Shown piece by piece: positions 28,134 to 37,311 of a stretch of 44,658 bases of DNA. Location of the stretch: positions 1 to 44,658 of the forward strand of contig QCHU01000008.1 of NCBI GenBank assembly GCA_003279455.1, read 5' to 3'. How positions within the stretch are numbered: position 1 is the first letter of the stretch; each line of letters begins with the position of its first letter. The position numbers and the translations under genes were made by a program. Origin of the DNA: Prochlorococcus sp. AG-402-G19. GTDB lineage: Bacteria; Cyanobacteriota; Cyanobacteriia; PCC-6307; Cyanobiaceae. Under the pieces are notes generated by a model. The model searched no databases. It was not told where the DNA came from and saw only the letters and a list, made by a program, of their open reading frames with translations.

Positions 28134-28650
28134 TGATCTTCCTCCTTCACCCTCCCCTGGATTAGTAAATCTAGTTGTAGAAATTCCAGCTGGCAGTAGA
28201 AATAAATACGAATATTTTAGCTCTGCAGGGATTATGGCGCTTGATAGAGTTTTGCATTCTTCAGTGAGGTACCCATTTGATTATGGATTTATTCCAAATA
28301 CTCTTGCTGAGGATGGAGCACCCCTTGATGCAATGGTCGTTATGGAAGAACCAACTTTTGCAGGTTGCTTGATAAAAGCAAGACCTATAGGAGTTCTTGA
28401 TATGCATGATTCAGGAGCCTACGATGGCAAACTTTTATGTGTACCTACAGCAGATCCAAGACAAAGAGAAATTAACACTATTAAGCAAATAGCTCAGAAC
28501 CAATTGGAGGATGTGGCTGAGTTTTTTAGAACTTACAAAAGTTTGGAAGGGAGGGTAATCGTTATAGATGGATGGAGAGATTATGATGCTGTTGATGAAT
28601 TACTAAAAAGCTGTATAGAAGCGCACCTTTCTGATATGACACATAGATAA
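28123..28650 (+). CDS. ppa: Family I inorganic pyrophosphatase homologue with altered active site
   Basis: This 175-residue protein has the canonical length and fold of cyanobacterial soluble pyrophosphatase. Kept residues (E. coli numbering): Glu20, Lys29 and Glu31 (NKYEY), Arg43 (LDRV), Tyr51/55 (YPFDYG), Asp65 and Asp70, Asp97, Asp102, Lys104, Tyr141/Lys142 (TYKSL). Changed: Asp67 is Ala (DGAPLD instead of DGDPLD) and Glu98 is Ser (HDSGAYDGK). Asp67 is important for water activation in the E. coli enzyme, so activity should be weak or absent. An intact paralogue is at 12359. It overlaps the preceding small membrane protein by 11 bases. Confidence 0.9.
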   Translation: MDLSDLPPSPSPGLVNLVVEIPAGSRNKYEYFSSAGIMALDRVLHSSVRYPFDYGFIPNTLAEDGAPLDAMVVMEEPTFAGCLIKARPIGVLDMHDSGAYDGKLLCVPTADPRQREINTIKQIAQNQLEDVAEFFRTYKSLEGRVIVIDGWRDYDAVDELLKSCIEAHLSDMTHR

Positions 28651-28687
28651 CTATTTTAGGCTTACTTTTTTGGATAAAATAGTTTTT
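28649..28687 (+). terminator. Possible intrinsic terminator after the second pyrophosphatase gene
   Basis: A perfect 10-bp AT-rich stem (28649-28658 with 28675-28684) with a 16-base loop is followed by a short T-run. The left arm overlaps the stop codon. The stem is low in GC, so strength is uncertain. Confidence 0.4.
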
Positions 28688-28704
28688 ACTACGCTTTTTA
28701 AAAC

Positions 28705-29052
28705 TTGAAATTATTTAGTTATTCTTCATGCTCAACATGTCGCAGAGCGATTAAGTGGCTTAAAAACAATGAAATTGCCTTTGAGTTAATTGATCTTTTA
28801 AAAACCCCCCCGTCTAAGGAAATGCTTATCTATGCAAGTGAACTATATGGTGATAGAAAATATCTTTTAAATACAAGTGGGGTTACATATCGTTCTATTG
28901 GTTCGGATGTTGTCAAAAAAATGACTGATAATGAATTGTTTGAGCTACTTTGTAAGGAACCCAGATTAATAAAGAGACCTTTTTTATATAAGTCCAGTAA
29001 AGTCTTTTTAGTAGGATTTAAAGAAGAAAAGTGGGCTGAAAAATTACTTTGA
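28705..29052 (+). CDS. ArsC/Spx-family thioredoxin-fold protein
   Basis: This 115-residue protein belongs to COG1393 (ArsC, Spx, YffB). The N-terminal YSSCSTCRRAIKWL gives a CxxC redox pair at about residues 9-12. The later segments LIKRPFLYKSSKVFLVGFKEEKW contain the family Arg-Pro-Phe loop, where arsenate reductases bind substrate. Spx-like regulators and arsenate reductases share this pattern and cannot be separated by eye. Start is TTG at 28705, since the first strand (KLFSYSSC) follows at once. Its neighbour lepB is 82 bases away on the same strand. Confidence 0.82.
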   Translation: MKLFSYSSCSTCRRAIKWLKNNEIAFELIDLLKTPPSKEMLIYASELYGDRKYLLNTSGVTYRSIGSDVVKKMTDNELFELLCKEPRLIKRPFLYKSSKVFLVGFKEEKWAEKLL

Positions 29053-29134
29053 AATTAACATGAGGATTGACAATGACCGAAAATAAGTAGTCTTTACAAA
29101 TAAAGTAAACTATATATTTATTTTTGAGAAACAA

Positions 29135-29806
29135 GTGCAACATAACAATTCAGACTCGAGTGAAGAAACTAAAAATTGTTGGTGGTACTCTTTCTTTGAT
29201 ACGTGGGGACCTATCTCTTTAACTGTTCTGTTGTATGTAGGTATTCGTCATTTCATAGCAGAAGCTAGATATATCCCCTCGGGCTCTATGCTTCCAGGAT
29301 TGAAAGTGAACGATCGACTAATTATTGAAAAACTTTCTTTGCGCAAACGGTCACCTTCCCGAGGAGAAATTGTTGTTTTTAACTCACCATATTCCTTTGA
29401 TGAGAAATTGATATCTGATAGAAAAAAACAACTTCCGTCTAAATTTCAATGCTCATTAAGGACATTCCCATTGATTTCTTGGATCCCTACTTTATCAGAT
29501 CGTGCTTGTGATGCATATATCAAAAGGGTAGTTGCTGTAGAAGGGGATCGTCTTTTGATTAATGGTAAGGGAGAGATCGTATTGAACAGTAGATCAATCA
29601 ACGAACCATATGTTGAATACTTTTGCCCAAGTAAACCTATATATAATCTATGTCGCTCCATTACTACAACTGTTCCCAAAGGACATGTGTTTGTTTTGGG
29701 CGATAACAGAGCTAATAGCTGGGATAGTCGTTTTTGGCCAGCAGGGGGGGTTCTTGCCACAGAAAGAAATAATTGGAAAAGCAACCTGGCGTTTTTGGCC
29801 GATTAG
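29135..29806 (+). CDS. lepB: Signal peptidase I
   Basis: This membrane serine protease removes signal peptides. The 223-residue protein has one N-terminal anchor (about 27-42), the catalytic serine in YIPSGSMLPGL (S51), the general base lysine in AYIKRVVAVEGD (K130), and box E GDNRANSWDSR with the conserved Asp and Ser. The start is GTG at 29135; upstream no ATG is in frame nearby. It converges with the dihydroorotase-like gene, the 3' ends overlapping by 4 bases. Confidence 0.95.
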   Translation: MQHNNSDSSEETKNCWWYSFFDTWGPISLTVLLYVGIRHFIAEARYIPSGSMLPGLKVNDRLIIEKLSLRKRSPSRGEIVVFNSPYSFDEKLISDRKKQLPSKFQCSLRTFPLISWIPTLSDRACDAYIKRVVAVEGDRLLINGKGEIVLNSRSINEPYVEYFCPSKPIYNLCRSITTTVPKGHVFVLGDNRANSWDSRFWPAGGVLATERNNWKSNLAFLAD

Positions 29807-31077
29807 TCGTTTTGGTAAGCTTGATTAATAAGCCCACAATCTACAACTTTCCCAAATATTTTTTTGTCTTTTAGCGGTTGATTAGTTGCTGTAATTAAAT
29901 TTTTTTCTTCATGAGATTGGTACCATTCTTTATCGGGATCAAATAATAACCAACGGTTACTATTTAAACTTAATTTTTCCTCAGCTTGGTTCAAGAATTT
30001 AGATGGACCAAAACTAATTTTCTCCCATAATTTCTCCACTTTCCATCCTGATTTTCTAACTAATTGATCCCAAAGCAAAGGTAGAACAAGCTCATAGCAA
30101 CTAATCCCTTTTTTTCTTTTATTTGCAGGTAGTTTAGTCTCGGAGTCATCTATGGGAGTGGAGTGAACAGATATTGCTGCTAAAACATTAGCCTCTAAAG
30201 CCTCTATAAGTGAGGCTCTATCTTTTGGGGATCCTAATGAAGGCGTTACACTCCATCCAATATCAAAAGGCGAAAGACTTGAGTTGTCATTGATTAAATG
30301 CCACCAGAAAATAGTTGCCATTGGCTTTGAAGGCGCATTCTTAAGTATTTCAACGCCCTCAGCTGTTGAAATATTCATTAGCCTTAGTGCAATTTCAGGA
30401 TATTGCTTATGAAGTTCAAGTAATTGGACTAGAGGGATAATTTCGCTTTCAACAGGATCAAGAGGCCAACCTCCTCTAAGAGTATATACACTTTGTCGAG
30501 ACATTCCTCCTGCTTGCAGTAATTTATCTCTTGGTGCAAGAAGTACAGGAGATTTTTTCATCTCTCCAAGTGAAAAACCTTGCTTAAGAAGCTCTATGGG
30601 TGGCATGAAATCGTCATCACTTAACCCAATGGCTCCATTTTGTAGTAATTCAGAATGTTTCGAAAAATTAATTCCCTTTCCGCTTAGGCTAAAGCCACCC
30701 CATAAGTGTATTAAAACCTCACTGTTGATAGTCTTTAAAGAAATAATTGACTCAATATGATCTCTCCATAAATCACCTCTAGGCAGGATGCCTAACTGGC
30801 CATATCCAGAAAATGCTGCTTTTTCTATAAGTGTATAGATATTTTCTTCTTTACCATTAAAAGGAGATTCTAAAAACGAATGAGGATCAACAAGACAAGG
30901 GGCTAAAAGCATATTTTTAGCTTGTCGAGGCTTGATTCCTAAAAGCTTTGCATTTTGAAGAGCCTTTTTGCCGAACGCTTTAATCACACCATCTTTGATT
31001 AAAACAGGTTCTCTTTTTAAAGATGACCCAGCCTTTTCAAGGATTCGAATGTTTTCAAAGAAATAACTACTAGTCAT
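29803..31077 (-). CDS. Dihydroorotase-like protein with degenerate metal site
   Basis: This 424-residue amidohydrolase-fold protein aligns with dihydroorotase (PyrC type) over its length. The catalytic landmarks are largely lost: the HxH motif reads DPHSFLES (second His and Arg replaced, about 65-72), the HVST site is MNISTAEGVE (His to Asn, about 236), the HH pair is WWHL, and the DHAPH site is VHSTP (Asp to Val, about 305). GLSDDD (152-157) is kept. It is therefore probably non-catalytic, perhaps a structural partner of aspartate transcarbamoylase like Pseudomonas PyrC'. Start is ATG at 31077 (TTG at 31080 is possible). It follows the histidine-phosphatase gene almost without a gap. Confidence 0.82.
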   Translation of the reverse strand: MTSSYFFENIRILEKAGSSLKREPVLIKDGVIKAFGKKALQNAKLLGIKPRQAKNMLLAPCLVDPHSFLESPFNGKEENIYTLIEKAAFSGYGQLGILPRGDLWRDHIESIISLKTINSEVLIHLWGGFSLSGKGINFSKHSELLQNGAIGLSDDDFMPPIELLKQGFSLGEMKKSPVLLAPRDKLLQAGGMSRQSVYTLRGGWPLDPVESEIIPLVQLLELHKQYPEIALRLMNISTAEGVEILKNAPSKPMATIFWWHLINDNSSLSPFDIGWSVTPSLGSPKDRASLIEALEANVLAAISVHSTPIDDSETKLPANKRKKGISCYELVLPLLWDQLVRKSGWKVEKLWEKISFGPSKFLNQAEEKLSLNSNRWLLFDPDKEWYQSHEEKNLITATNQPLKDKKIFGKVVDCGLINQAYQND

Positions 31078-31081
31078 CAAA

Positions 31082-32410
31082 TCAAAGTGCTCCGGCAGCG
31101 GTTGAGTCGATAATCCCTCCCAAATGTGAAGTGATATTTAGACAGGTGATTTGATCTGGTTGGCCTTCTTCCTCTGAGAGATCAATGACTGTAATGCCAC
31201 CATTACCTTGTTTTATCATCCAAATTTTTGATGGCATTAACCCTAAAAGATGACAAAGAATGGTTTTGTTAACTGCATCATGAGCGACAACCAATGCAGT
31301 TTCTTCGTTCTTTAGATCTTTGCAAATCTCATCCCAACCACTGATGGATCTGGTGGAGACTTCGGTTATGTTTTCTCCTTTTGGCATTTGAACTTTTTCA
31401 GGCGAGATCTTCCATGTTTTAAGAAGATCTGGCCAGTTGGACTTGATCTCAGACTCCAACTTCCCTTCCCAGTCACCGTGACCGATCTCTTTGAGGCTGT
31501 CTTTGAGAGAAATTTCGACTCCGGGATGTTCGTTTAGAATTATCTGTGCTGTTTCTTTTGGCCTTGATAGTGAACTACTAAAAGCTTTTTCTATAATATG
31601 TTTTTTTAAAAATTCGCTTGCGGCCTTGGCTTGAAATTTTCCATTTTGATTTAAGGGAATATCAATTTGTCCTTGGAATCTTCCCTGTTTATTCCAATCT
31701 GTTTCACCATGCCTGACTAAAATAATTCTTTTTTTTCTACCTTTTTTGGGAAGATTAGGATGTAAATGAGCGATGTTATTGAGACATTGAATTTGGACTT
31801 GTCTATCTTCCCAATTATTAAAAGTCATATTAAAAATTGAGATTGAGGTATTGTCTAATTTCAATCTTCTAAACCCTTTTGATGGCTCATTAATTAATTT
31901 TAGTATCAAGCATCTAAGGATTGCATTATGGGCAACTATCAAAATAGTTTTATCAGAGCTTGAATAAGTATTAAATAAGTATTTTAAAAAATGTTCAGCT
32001 TGATATAAGAGTTCTTTAATTGGTTGAAACTTTGTACCATCGTCTTTATAAAGGGTAAGTTCTTTTGGCTCTTTTTGCCAAATAGCAATCTCTTTTGGAA
32101 AGACATTTTTTATTTCATTTTTTGTTAAACCGCTCCAAGGCCCAAGGTCAACCTCAAGTAGTTCGTCAGTATAAGTTGCTTGAAGCTTTCTTTGATGTTG
32201 ATCTAGAATGATTTTTGTGGTTTCTGAGGCTCTTTGCAAAGGGGAACTATAAATTGCATCTATTGGAATAGAGGAAATTGTTTTGCCAGCAGCCTCAGCT
32301 TGTAATTGTCCTTCTTTAGTTAATGTTGAAAGGTCGTTTCTTCCTTGAATACGCCCTTCTTTATTAAAACTACTCAATCCATGACGGACAAAAATTAGAC
32401 GTAATGTCAT
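31082..32410 (-). CDS. Two-domain histidine phosphatase (phosphoglycerate-mutase family)
   Basis: Two complete histidine-phosphatase domains lie in tandem in 442 residues. The first has VRHG at 8-11, the LEVDLGPWSG acid segment and VAHNA around His161. The second has LVRHGETDWN at 231-240, the IGHGDWEGKL acid segment and VVAHDA. Both domains keep the catalytic His pair and Arg, so both may be active. Cofactor-independent phosphoserine phosphatase or a sugar-phosphate phosphatase are plausible activities in cyanobacteria; the substrate cannot be read from sequence. Its stop is 4 bases from the next ATG (31077), so it is co-translated with the dihydroorotase-like gene. Confidence 0.88.
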   Translation of the reverse strand: MTLRLIFVRHGLSSFNKEGRIQGRNDLSTLTKEGQLQAEAAGKTISSIPIDAIYSSPLQRASETTKIILDQHQRKLQATYTDELLEVDLGPWSGLTKNEIKNVFPKEIAIWQKEPKELTLYKDDGTKFQPIKELLYQAEHFLKYLFNTYSSSDKTILIVAHNAILRCLILKLINEPSKGFRRLKLDNTSISIFNMTFNNWEDRQVQIQCLNNIAHLHPNLPKKGRKKRIILVRHGETDWNKQGRFQGQIDIPLNQNGKFQAKAASEFLKKHIIEKAFSSSLSRPKETAQIILNEHPGVEISLKDSLKEIGHGDWEGKLESEIKSNWPDLLKTWKISPEKVQMPKGENITEVSTRSISGWDEICKDLKNEETALVVAHDAVNKTILCHLLGLMPSKIWMIKQGNGGITVIDLSEEEGQPDQITCLNITSHLGGIIDSTAAGAL

Positions 32411-32519
32411 TAAATAAAGTGTCTTCTACATAATTATGGTATTCGCCATGAGGGCAATCTAATGTTCTTTTATTAAAGATAGAAGTCTTTCTCTATGTCA
32501 GTCGTCACAAGTTGATTTT

Positions 32520-33866
32520 ATGAGACAAGCCAAAACTTGGTGGAAGTGGGCTATGGCTCTATTTTCATTACTTTTAACTATTCTGATTTGGTGGCAAGGT
32601 CTGCAAGAAAGCTTTGAGCGACCCTCAGTAGCTCCAAAGATTTCATTGATGCAAACTGAGATGGCAGTTTCAGCTTCTTCATCCATACCTGAAAAAATAC
32701 AATATGTATTTTTAGGATCAGAACCTCAAGAAAAACTTTATCAAGCTCTAAGAGAGATACCTTTGGAACAACTTGAGGATAGGCAGAGACTCTTATTGGC
32801 AGTGCTGGAAGAGTCTAAGGATGAGCAAAAATTAATCCTGAAGGAAAATTTTAAGGATAAAAACTTTGAAATGGTTCGAAGCTATATATTGGATAGACAA
32901 GAAAGAAAAGAACTAGATAAATTTCCTGAATTTAATGAGATTAAATTAGACCCTTTACTTTATCAAATTTCATGCTCTACTCTCGGATACTCGAATGAAA
33001 AATGTATTGATCAAAAATATAACTCATTAACTGCTATAAGACTATTAACATCACAATTTTTACCGTTTTTTGCTTCCTTTATAGGGACTATATTACTGAT
33101 TCGGTATGCTTTTATATTCTTAAGAAATAAAAATACTCCATGGCCAGAAATAATAGCTCCTCCTTTATCATTTATAGATATGATTCTGCTTATTTCTGGT
33201 GGTTTCGTTGTCATAGGCGAAGTTGTTTTCCCTGCTCTGGTTATACCAATAACTGATTTATTGTTTAATAATTTATCCTCTCCATTAAAACAATCTTTAA
33301 GAGTATTTATTGGTTACTGTTCAATGACTATAGGTCCTTTATTTATTATTAGATATCAATTAATGGGTCTAGTCCCCTCGGGAATTAATGGAGGATGGTT
33401 GCAATGGAAAATAAAACCTATTAAAGATGGATTTTTAAAATCTATCAGTGGATGGTTAATGATTATGCCTTTAGTGCTGCTTATTGGGTGGCTAATGAAT
33501 GAGATTATAGGTGACCAGGGTGGAAGTAATCCTTTGTTGGAACTTGTTTTAGGCAGTAATGAATTTTTCCCACTGTTTTTGCTTTTTATTACAACGGTTG
33601 TTTTGGCTCCTGTATTTGAAGAGTTAGTTTTTAGAGGCATTCTCCTGCCTGTATTAGTGTCCAAAGTTGGCAAAATCAGCGGAGTTTTATTAAGTGCGTT
33701 GATCTTTGCCTTGGCTCATTTAAGTGTGGGAGAATTACCTCCTTTATTTGTTTTAGGAATTGGTCTGGGGCTAATGAGATTGAGTTCAGGAAGGTTGTTC
33801 CCTTGTGCTCTTATGCATTCTCTTTGGAATGGAGTCACTTTTATTAGCTTATTATTAGTGGCTTGA
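32520..33866 (+). CDS. CPBP-family intramembrane glutamic endopeptidase
   Basis: This 448-residue polytopic membrane protein carries the Abi/CPBP (Rce1-like) protease motifs in its last 100 residues: EELVFRG (motif 1, EExxxR), FALAHLSVG (motif 2 His) and the HSLWNG helix (motif 3). The N-terminus has one membrane helix (about 10-30), then a soluble helical region of about 130 residues, then roughly seven membrane helices. In this family the catalytic Glu and His process lipidated or membrane peptides; the substrate here is unknown. ATG start; divergent from the two-domain phosphatase over 109 bases. Confidence 0.88.
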   Translation: MRQAKTWWKWAMALFSLLLTILIWWQGLQESFERPSVAPKISLMQTEMAVSASSSIPEKIQYVFLGSEPQEKLYQALREIPLEQLEDRQRLLLAVLEESKDEQKLILKENFKDKNFEMVRSYILDRQERKELDKFPEFNEIKLDPLLYQISCSTLGYSNEKCIDQKYNSLTAIRLLTSQFLPFFASFIGTILLIRYAFIFLRNKNTPWPEIIAPPLSFIDMILLISGGFVVIGEVVFPALVIPITDLLFNNLSSPLKQSLRVFIGYCSMTIGPLFIIRYQLMGLVPSGINGGWLQWKIKPIKDGFLKSISGWLMIMPLVLLIGWLMNEIIGDQGGSNPLLELVLGSNEFFPLFLLFITTVVLAPVFEELVFRGILLPVLVSKVGKISGVLLSALIFALAHLSVGELPPLFVLGIGLGLMRLSSGRLFPCALMHSLWNGVTFISLLLVA

Positions 33867-33950
33867 TATTAAATAAATAAAACATCATTATTCTAGCTCT
33901 TGCAGTTGCTTGATCAAGGTGTTTGACTTGAATTACTTTCGAATTTTGAT

Positions 33951-34415
33951 TTGGTTAGTCGTACTCTATATAAACAAAAAGTAGGACGATTTCAAAAAAA
34001 GAAGTTGCCCGAAAGATTGTTAAACAGTGTTTTTTCATCCAAGCAGGTTCAACGAAAATTTCCAGTTCAAGCTGCTCTTCATATCGCTTTAGATGGTGCA
34101 TTAATAGGAATACTCACAACAGTGGCGATCATGTCATCAGTAGCTTTGCACTCTCAATATTTATGGACTAAGTCTTTTACTAAACTTGAGACAACTAGAG
34201 ACTTGAACCGAAGGATATTGGAATCAACTTCAATTATTGAAGGTTACCTATTGAAAAATCAAAAATTGTCTAGCGCTTTAGTCCCTACTAAAGCAGAAGA
34301 TCTCATATATGTAGATAGACCAAAGCCAGAAGAAATTAAGAAATCATTCGATAAAACATTAAAAAGTAGGTTATTAAAAAGAATATCTGCTTTCTCAGTT
34401 AAGTCAGGTTATTAA
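33951..34415 (+). CDS. Single-pass membrane protein, FtsL-like in layout and position
   Basis: I recognise no named family in the sequence itself. This 154-residue protein has a basic cytoplasmic N-terminus (about 1-40), one membrane helix (about 43-66), then a coiled-coil-like stretch (about 70-105, TKLETTRDLNRRILESTSII), then a C-terminal segment with LVPTKAEDLIYVDRP. The order basic tail, helix, short coiled coil, placed eight bases before ftsI, is that of FtsL in the division cluster. FtsL assignment is an inference. TTG at 33951 is the only plausible start; an ATG lies too far inside. Confidence 0.72.
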   Translation: MVSRTLYKQKVGRFQKKKLPERLLNSVFSSKQVQRKFPVQAALHIALDGALIGILTTVAIMSSVALHSQYLWTKSFTKLETTRDLNRRILESTSIIEGYLLKNQKLSSALVPTKAEDLIYVDRPKPEEIKKSFDKTLKSRLLKRISAFSVKSGY

Positions 34416-34423
34416 TAATTTCC

Positions 34424-36220
34424 ATGCGAAAAATCAATTCTAGAAAAAAGAGAAAGACTTTTAAGGCGAAAACTCTTTCGCCTCTATCTCAGTCAAGGTT
34501 TAAGATTGTTTTTGCTTTCTTATGTTTTGGACTTGGCGGCCTTTTTTTTAGGGTAGGTTGGCTTCAGTTATTTCAGTCTGATCAATTAAGATCACTAGCA
34601 CGCGAAGTTCAAACGGACCAACAGAACCCTCTAGGAACACGTCGATCTATTTTTGATAGGAATGGAAAGCTTGTCGCAATAGATGAGAAACGCTTTAAGG
34701 TTTGGGCTCATCCTAGATATTTTAATTTCCCTGGTGATTCATACGGGACCGTACGTAAGCCAGTTGAAGTAGCAAAACTTCTTTCTATTCCACTATCCAA
34801 AAATGTTGATGAGATTTTAAACAAATTAGGAAATTATTCCTCAGGGGTAAAACTTGCAGAGGGTATAACACAAGAGCAGGCTGATGCAATTAAAAAACTT
34901 GGAATAAGTGGTATCGATTTGGAGGCTTATCCTCAAAGGCTTTATCCTCATGGATCACTTTTTGCAAATGTAGTTGGTTTTTTGGATTTAGATAGAAGGC
35001 CTCAGGCTGGACTCGAATTAAGTTTAGATAGAGATCTTAAACGTCTTGAGAAGGTTAGTGTAATTAGAAGAGGAGCTGATGGTACACCTTTACCTATAGG
35101 TGTTCAGCATGGCGTGTTTGATGAGGACCAATTGAATCTCCAGCTAACTTTAGATGTAAGGCTCCAAGAAGTAGCAATTAAAGAAATAAGTAAGCAAGTA
35201 AAGGAGTGGAATGCAAAAAAAGGCGTAGTAATCGTAATGGATATTGATACGGGAGAACTTCTAGCATTGGCTTCAACCCCAACTTATGACCCTAATAAGT
35301 ATTGGGACTATTCTCCATCGCTTTTTAAAGAGTGGTCTGTGCAAGAATTATTTGAACCTGGTTCTACCTTTAAGCCCATTAACTTAGCATTGGCATTGGA
35401 GGAGGGAGTTATAACTCCCCATGGAGAAGTAAATGATGATGGCCTAATTACGGTTGGAGGATGGCCTCTCTCGAATTGGGATCGAAAGCCAAATGGAATA
35501 CTAACTTTTCCTGAGGTATTACAAGTCTCAAGCAATGTAGCTATGGTTAAAATTATGAATAAATTGAATGCAAATAATTACTGGCAATGGTTAAGGCGAT
35601 TGGGGATAGATGAAATCCCTGAAACCGATCTTCCAGGCGCAGTAGGTGGTCAAATAAAATCAGAACAGATTTTTGTAAATCAACCTATAGAACCTGCTGT
35701 AGCTTCCTTTGGCCAAGGTTTTTCTATTACACCTCTGAAACTAGCTCAATTACATGCTTTGATTGCTAATGGAGGCAAACTTGTTACCCCTCACATTACT
35801 AAAGGACTGAAAGGTGATTATGAGTCGTATTTCGATACTCCGCCTGAATCTAAGCAAGTTTTATCTCCTGAAGTTACAAATACTGTTCTTGGATGGATGG
35901 AAACTGTTGTGTCTTTTTACGATGCGAGTGGTATTGAGGTAAATGTTCCTGGTTATCGAATTGGAGGGAAAACAGGAACTGCACAAAAATCGCAAGATGG
36001 CCTGAACTATAGTGCTAAAATTTGCAGTTTTGTTGCAAGTCTTCCTATAGATGATCCTCGCTATGTCGTTTTAGCAGTTATTGATGAACCCCAAAAGCCA
36101 AATGCCTATGGATCAACTGTGGCTCTCCCGGTGGCAAAAAAAATTATTGAGACTTTGCTTGTTATAGAAAAAATCCCACCCAGTATTTCTAAAAAAGAAC
36201 ATTTAGCTATCAAAAGCTAA
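34424..36220 (+). CDS. ftsI: Septal peptidoglycan transpeptidase (penicillin-binding protein 3 / FtsI)
   Basis: FtsI cross-links peptidoglycan at the division septum. The 598-residue protein has a basic cytoplasmic tail, one membrane anchor at about 27-49, the dimerisation domain (NPLGTRRSIFDRNG at 68-81), and the transpeptidase domain with S-x-x-K at STFK (314-317), S-x-N as SSN (369-371) and the KTGT box (516-519). The gene starts with ATG at 34424, eight bases after the FtsL-like gene, so the two are probably one transcript. It is followed after 92 bases by transaldolase. Confidence 0.95.
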   Translation: MRKINSRKKRKTFKAKTLSPLSQSRFKIVFAFLCFGLGGLFFRVGWLQLFQSDQLRSLAREVQTDQQNPLGTRRSIFDRNGKLVAIDEKRFKVWAHPRYFNFPGDSYGTVRKPVEVAKLLSIPLSKNVDEILNKLGNYSSGVKLAEGITQEQADAIKKLGISGIDLEAYPQRLYPHGSLFANVVGFLDLDRRPQAGLELSLDRDLKRLEKVSVIRRGADGTPLPIGVQHGVFDEDQLNLQLTLDVRLQEVAIKEISKQVKEWNAKKGVVIVMDIDTGELLALASTPTYDPNKYWDYSPSLFKEWSVQELFEPGSTFKPINLALALEEGVITPHGEVNDDGLITVGGWPLSNWDRKPNGILTFPEVLQVSSNVAMVKIMNKLNANNYWQWLRRLGIDEIPETDLPGAVGGQIKSEQIFVNQPIEPAVASFGQGFSITPLKLAQLHALIANGGKLVTPHITKGLKGDYESYFDTPPESKQVLSPEVTNTVLGWMETVVSFYDASGIEVNVPGYRIGGKTGTAQKSQDGLNYSAKICSFVASLPIDDPRYVVLAVIDEPQKPNAYGSTVALPVAKKIIETLLVIEKIPPSISKKEHLAIKS

Positions 36221-36312
36221 GAGATGGCTAAATTTTTCCAAAAGTGCAAATTAAAGGGTGAAATCCACAAAAAATATAGCTAGTGTATTTCCCATGAAAG
36301 ACGTTTTTTATT

Positions 36313-37311
36313 ATGGAATCCATTCTTAATCAGTTATCTTCAATGACTGTAGTGGTGGCTGACACCGGTGATCTTGAAGCGATTAAAAAATTTCACCCTA
36401 GAGACGCTACAACAAATCCTTCTTTAATTCTGGCGGCGGCACAAATACCTGCTTATCAATGTTTGATTGACAAAGCACTAGCCACTGCAAGAGAAATGCT
36501 AGGAGCTAATGCCTCAAATACTAATGTTGTCAAAGAAGCGTTGGATGAACTATGTGTTGTATTTGGTAAAGAGATTTTGAAATTAATTCCTGGCCGAGTT
36601 TCAACAGAAGTTGATGCACGACTAAGTTTTGACACTGATGCCACAATTGAAAAAGCAAGGAAAATAATTGCTAAATATAACCAAGATGGCGTTACTAACG
36701 ATCGGGTTTTAATCAAAATAGCTTCTACTTGGGAGGGGATAAAAGCTGCTGAGGTACTAGAAAAAGAGAATATTCATTGTAACCTAACTTTGTTGTTTAA
36801 TTTCTATCAAGCAGTTGCTTGTGCTGAGGCAGGTGTAACGCTTATTTCACCCTTTGTTGGCAGGATTTTAGATTGGTATAAATCTGCTACAGGAAGAGAT
36901 TCTTATCCAGCAATTGAAGATCCAGGGGTAGTTTCTGTTACTAAAATATTTAATTATTTCAAGTCAAATGGTTACCAGACAGAAGTCATGGGAGCAAGCT
37001 TTAGGAATATAGAGGAAATAACTGAGCTTGCAGGATGTGATTTGTTAACTATTTCCCCTAAATTGCTTCAGGAACTTAATGAAACATATTCGGATTTACC
37101 AATCAAGTTGAACGCACAAAAACCTTTAGTAATTGATGAGACAATTCATTTAGATCAGACTTCTTTTGAACTAATGATGGCCGGAGATAAAATGGCTACG
37201 GAAAAACTAAATGAGGGAATTAGCGGTTTCAGCCAAGCGATTGATAAATTAGAAAATCAATTGCTTGAAAGACTTGAGTTGATTGAAGGAGGAATTGCAC
37301 TAACTCTTTGA
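36313..37311 (+). CDS. tal: Transaldolase
   Basis: Tal moves a dihydroxyacetone unit between sugar phosphates in the pentose phosphate pathway, important for night-time carbon flow in cyanobacteria. The 332-residue protein is of the TalB type: [14 protein letters not shown] (14-27), [10 protein letters not shown] (31-40), the Schiff-base lysine in [12 protein letters not shown] (K135), and [17 protein letters not shown] and [12 protein letters not shown] segments. ATG start. The 3' end overlaps the convergent reductase gene by 12 bases, and a strong terminator hairpin lies just after the stop. Confidence 0.97.
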   Translation: MESILNQLSSMTVVVADTGDLEAIKKFHPRDATTNPSLILAAAQIPAYQCLIDKALATAREMLGANASNTNVVKEALDELCVVFGKEILKLIPGRVSTEVDARLSFDTDATIEKARKIIAKYNQDGVTNDRVLIKIASTWEGIKAAEVLEKENIHCNLTLLFNFYQAVACAEAGVTLISPFVGRILDWYKSATGRDSYPAIEDPGVVSVTKIFNYFKSNGYQTEVMGASFRNIEEITELAGCDLLTISPKLLQELNETYSDLPIKLNAQKPLVIDETIHLDQTSFELMMAGDKMATEKLNEGISGFSQAIDKLENQLLERLELIEGGIALTL

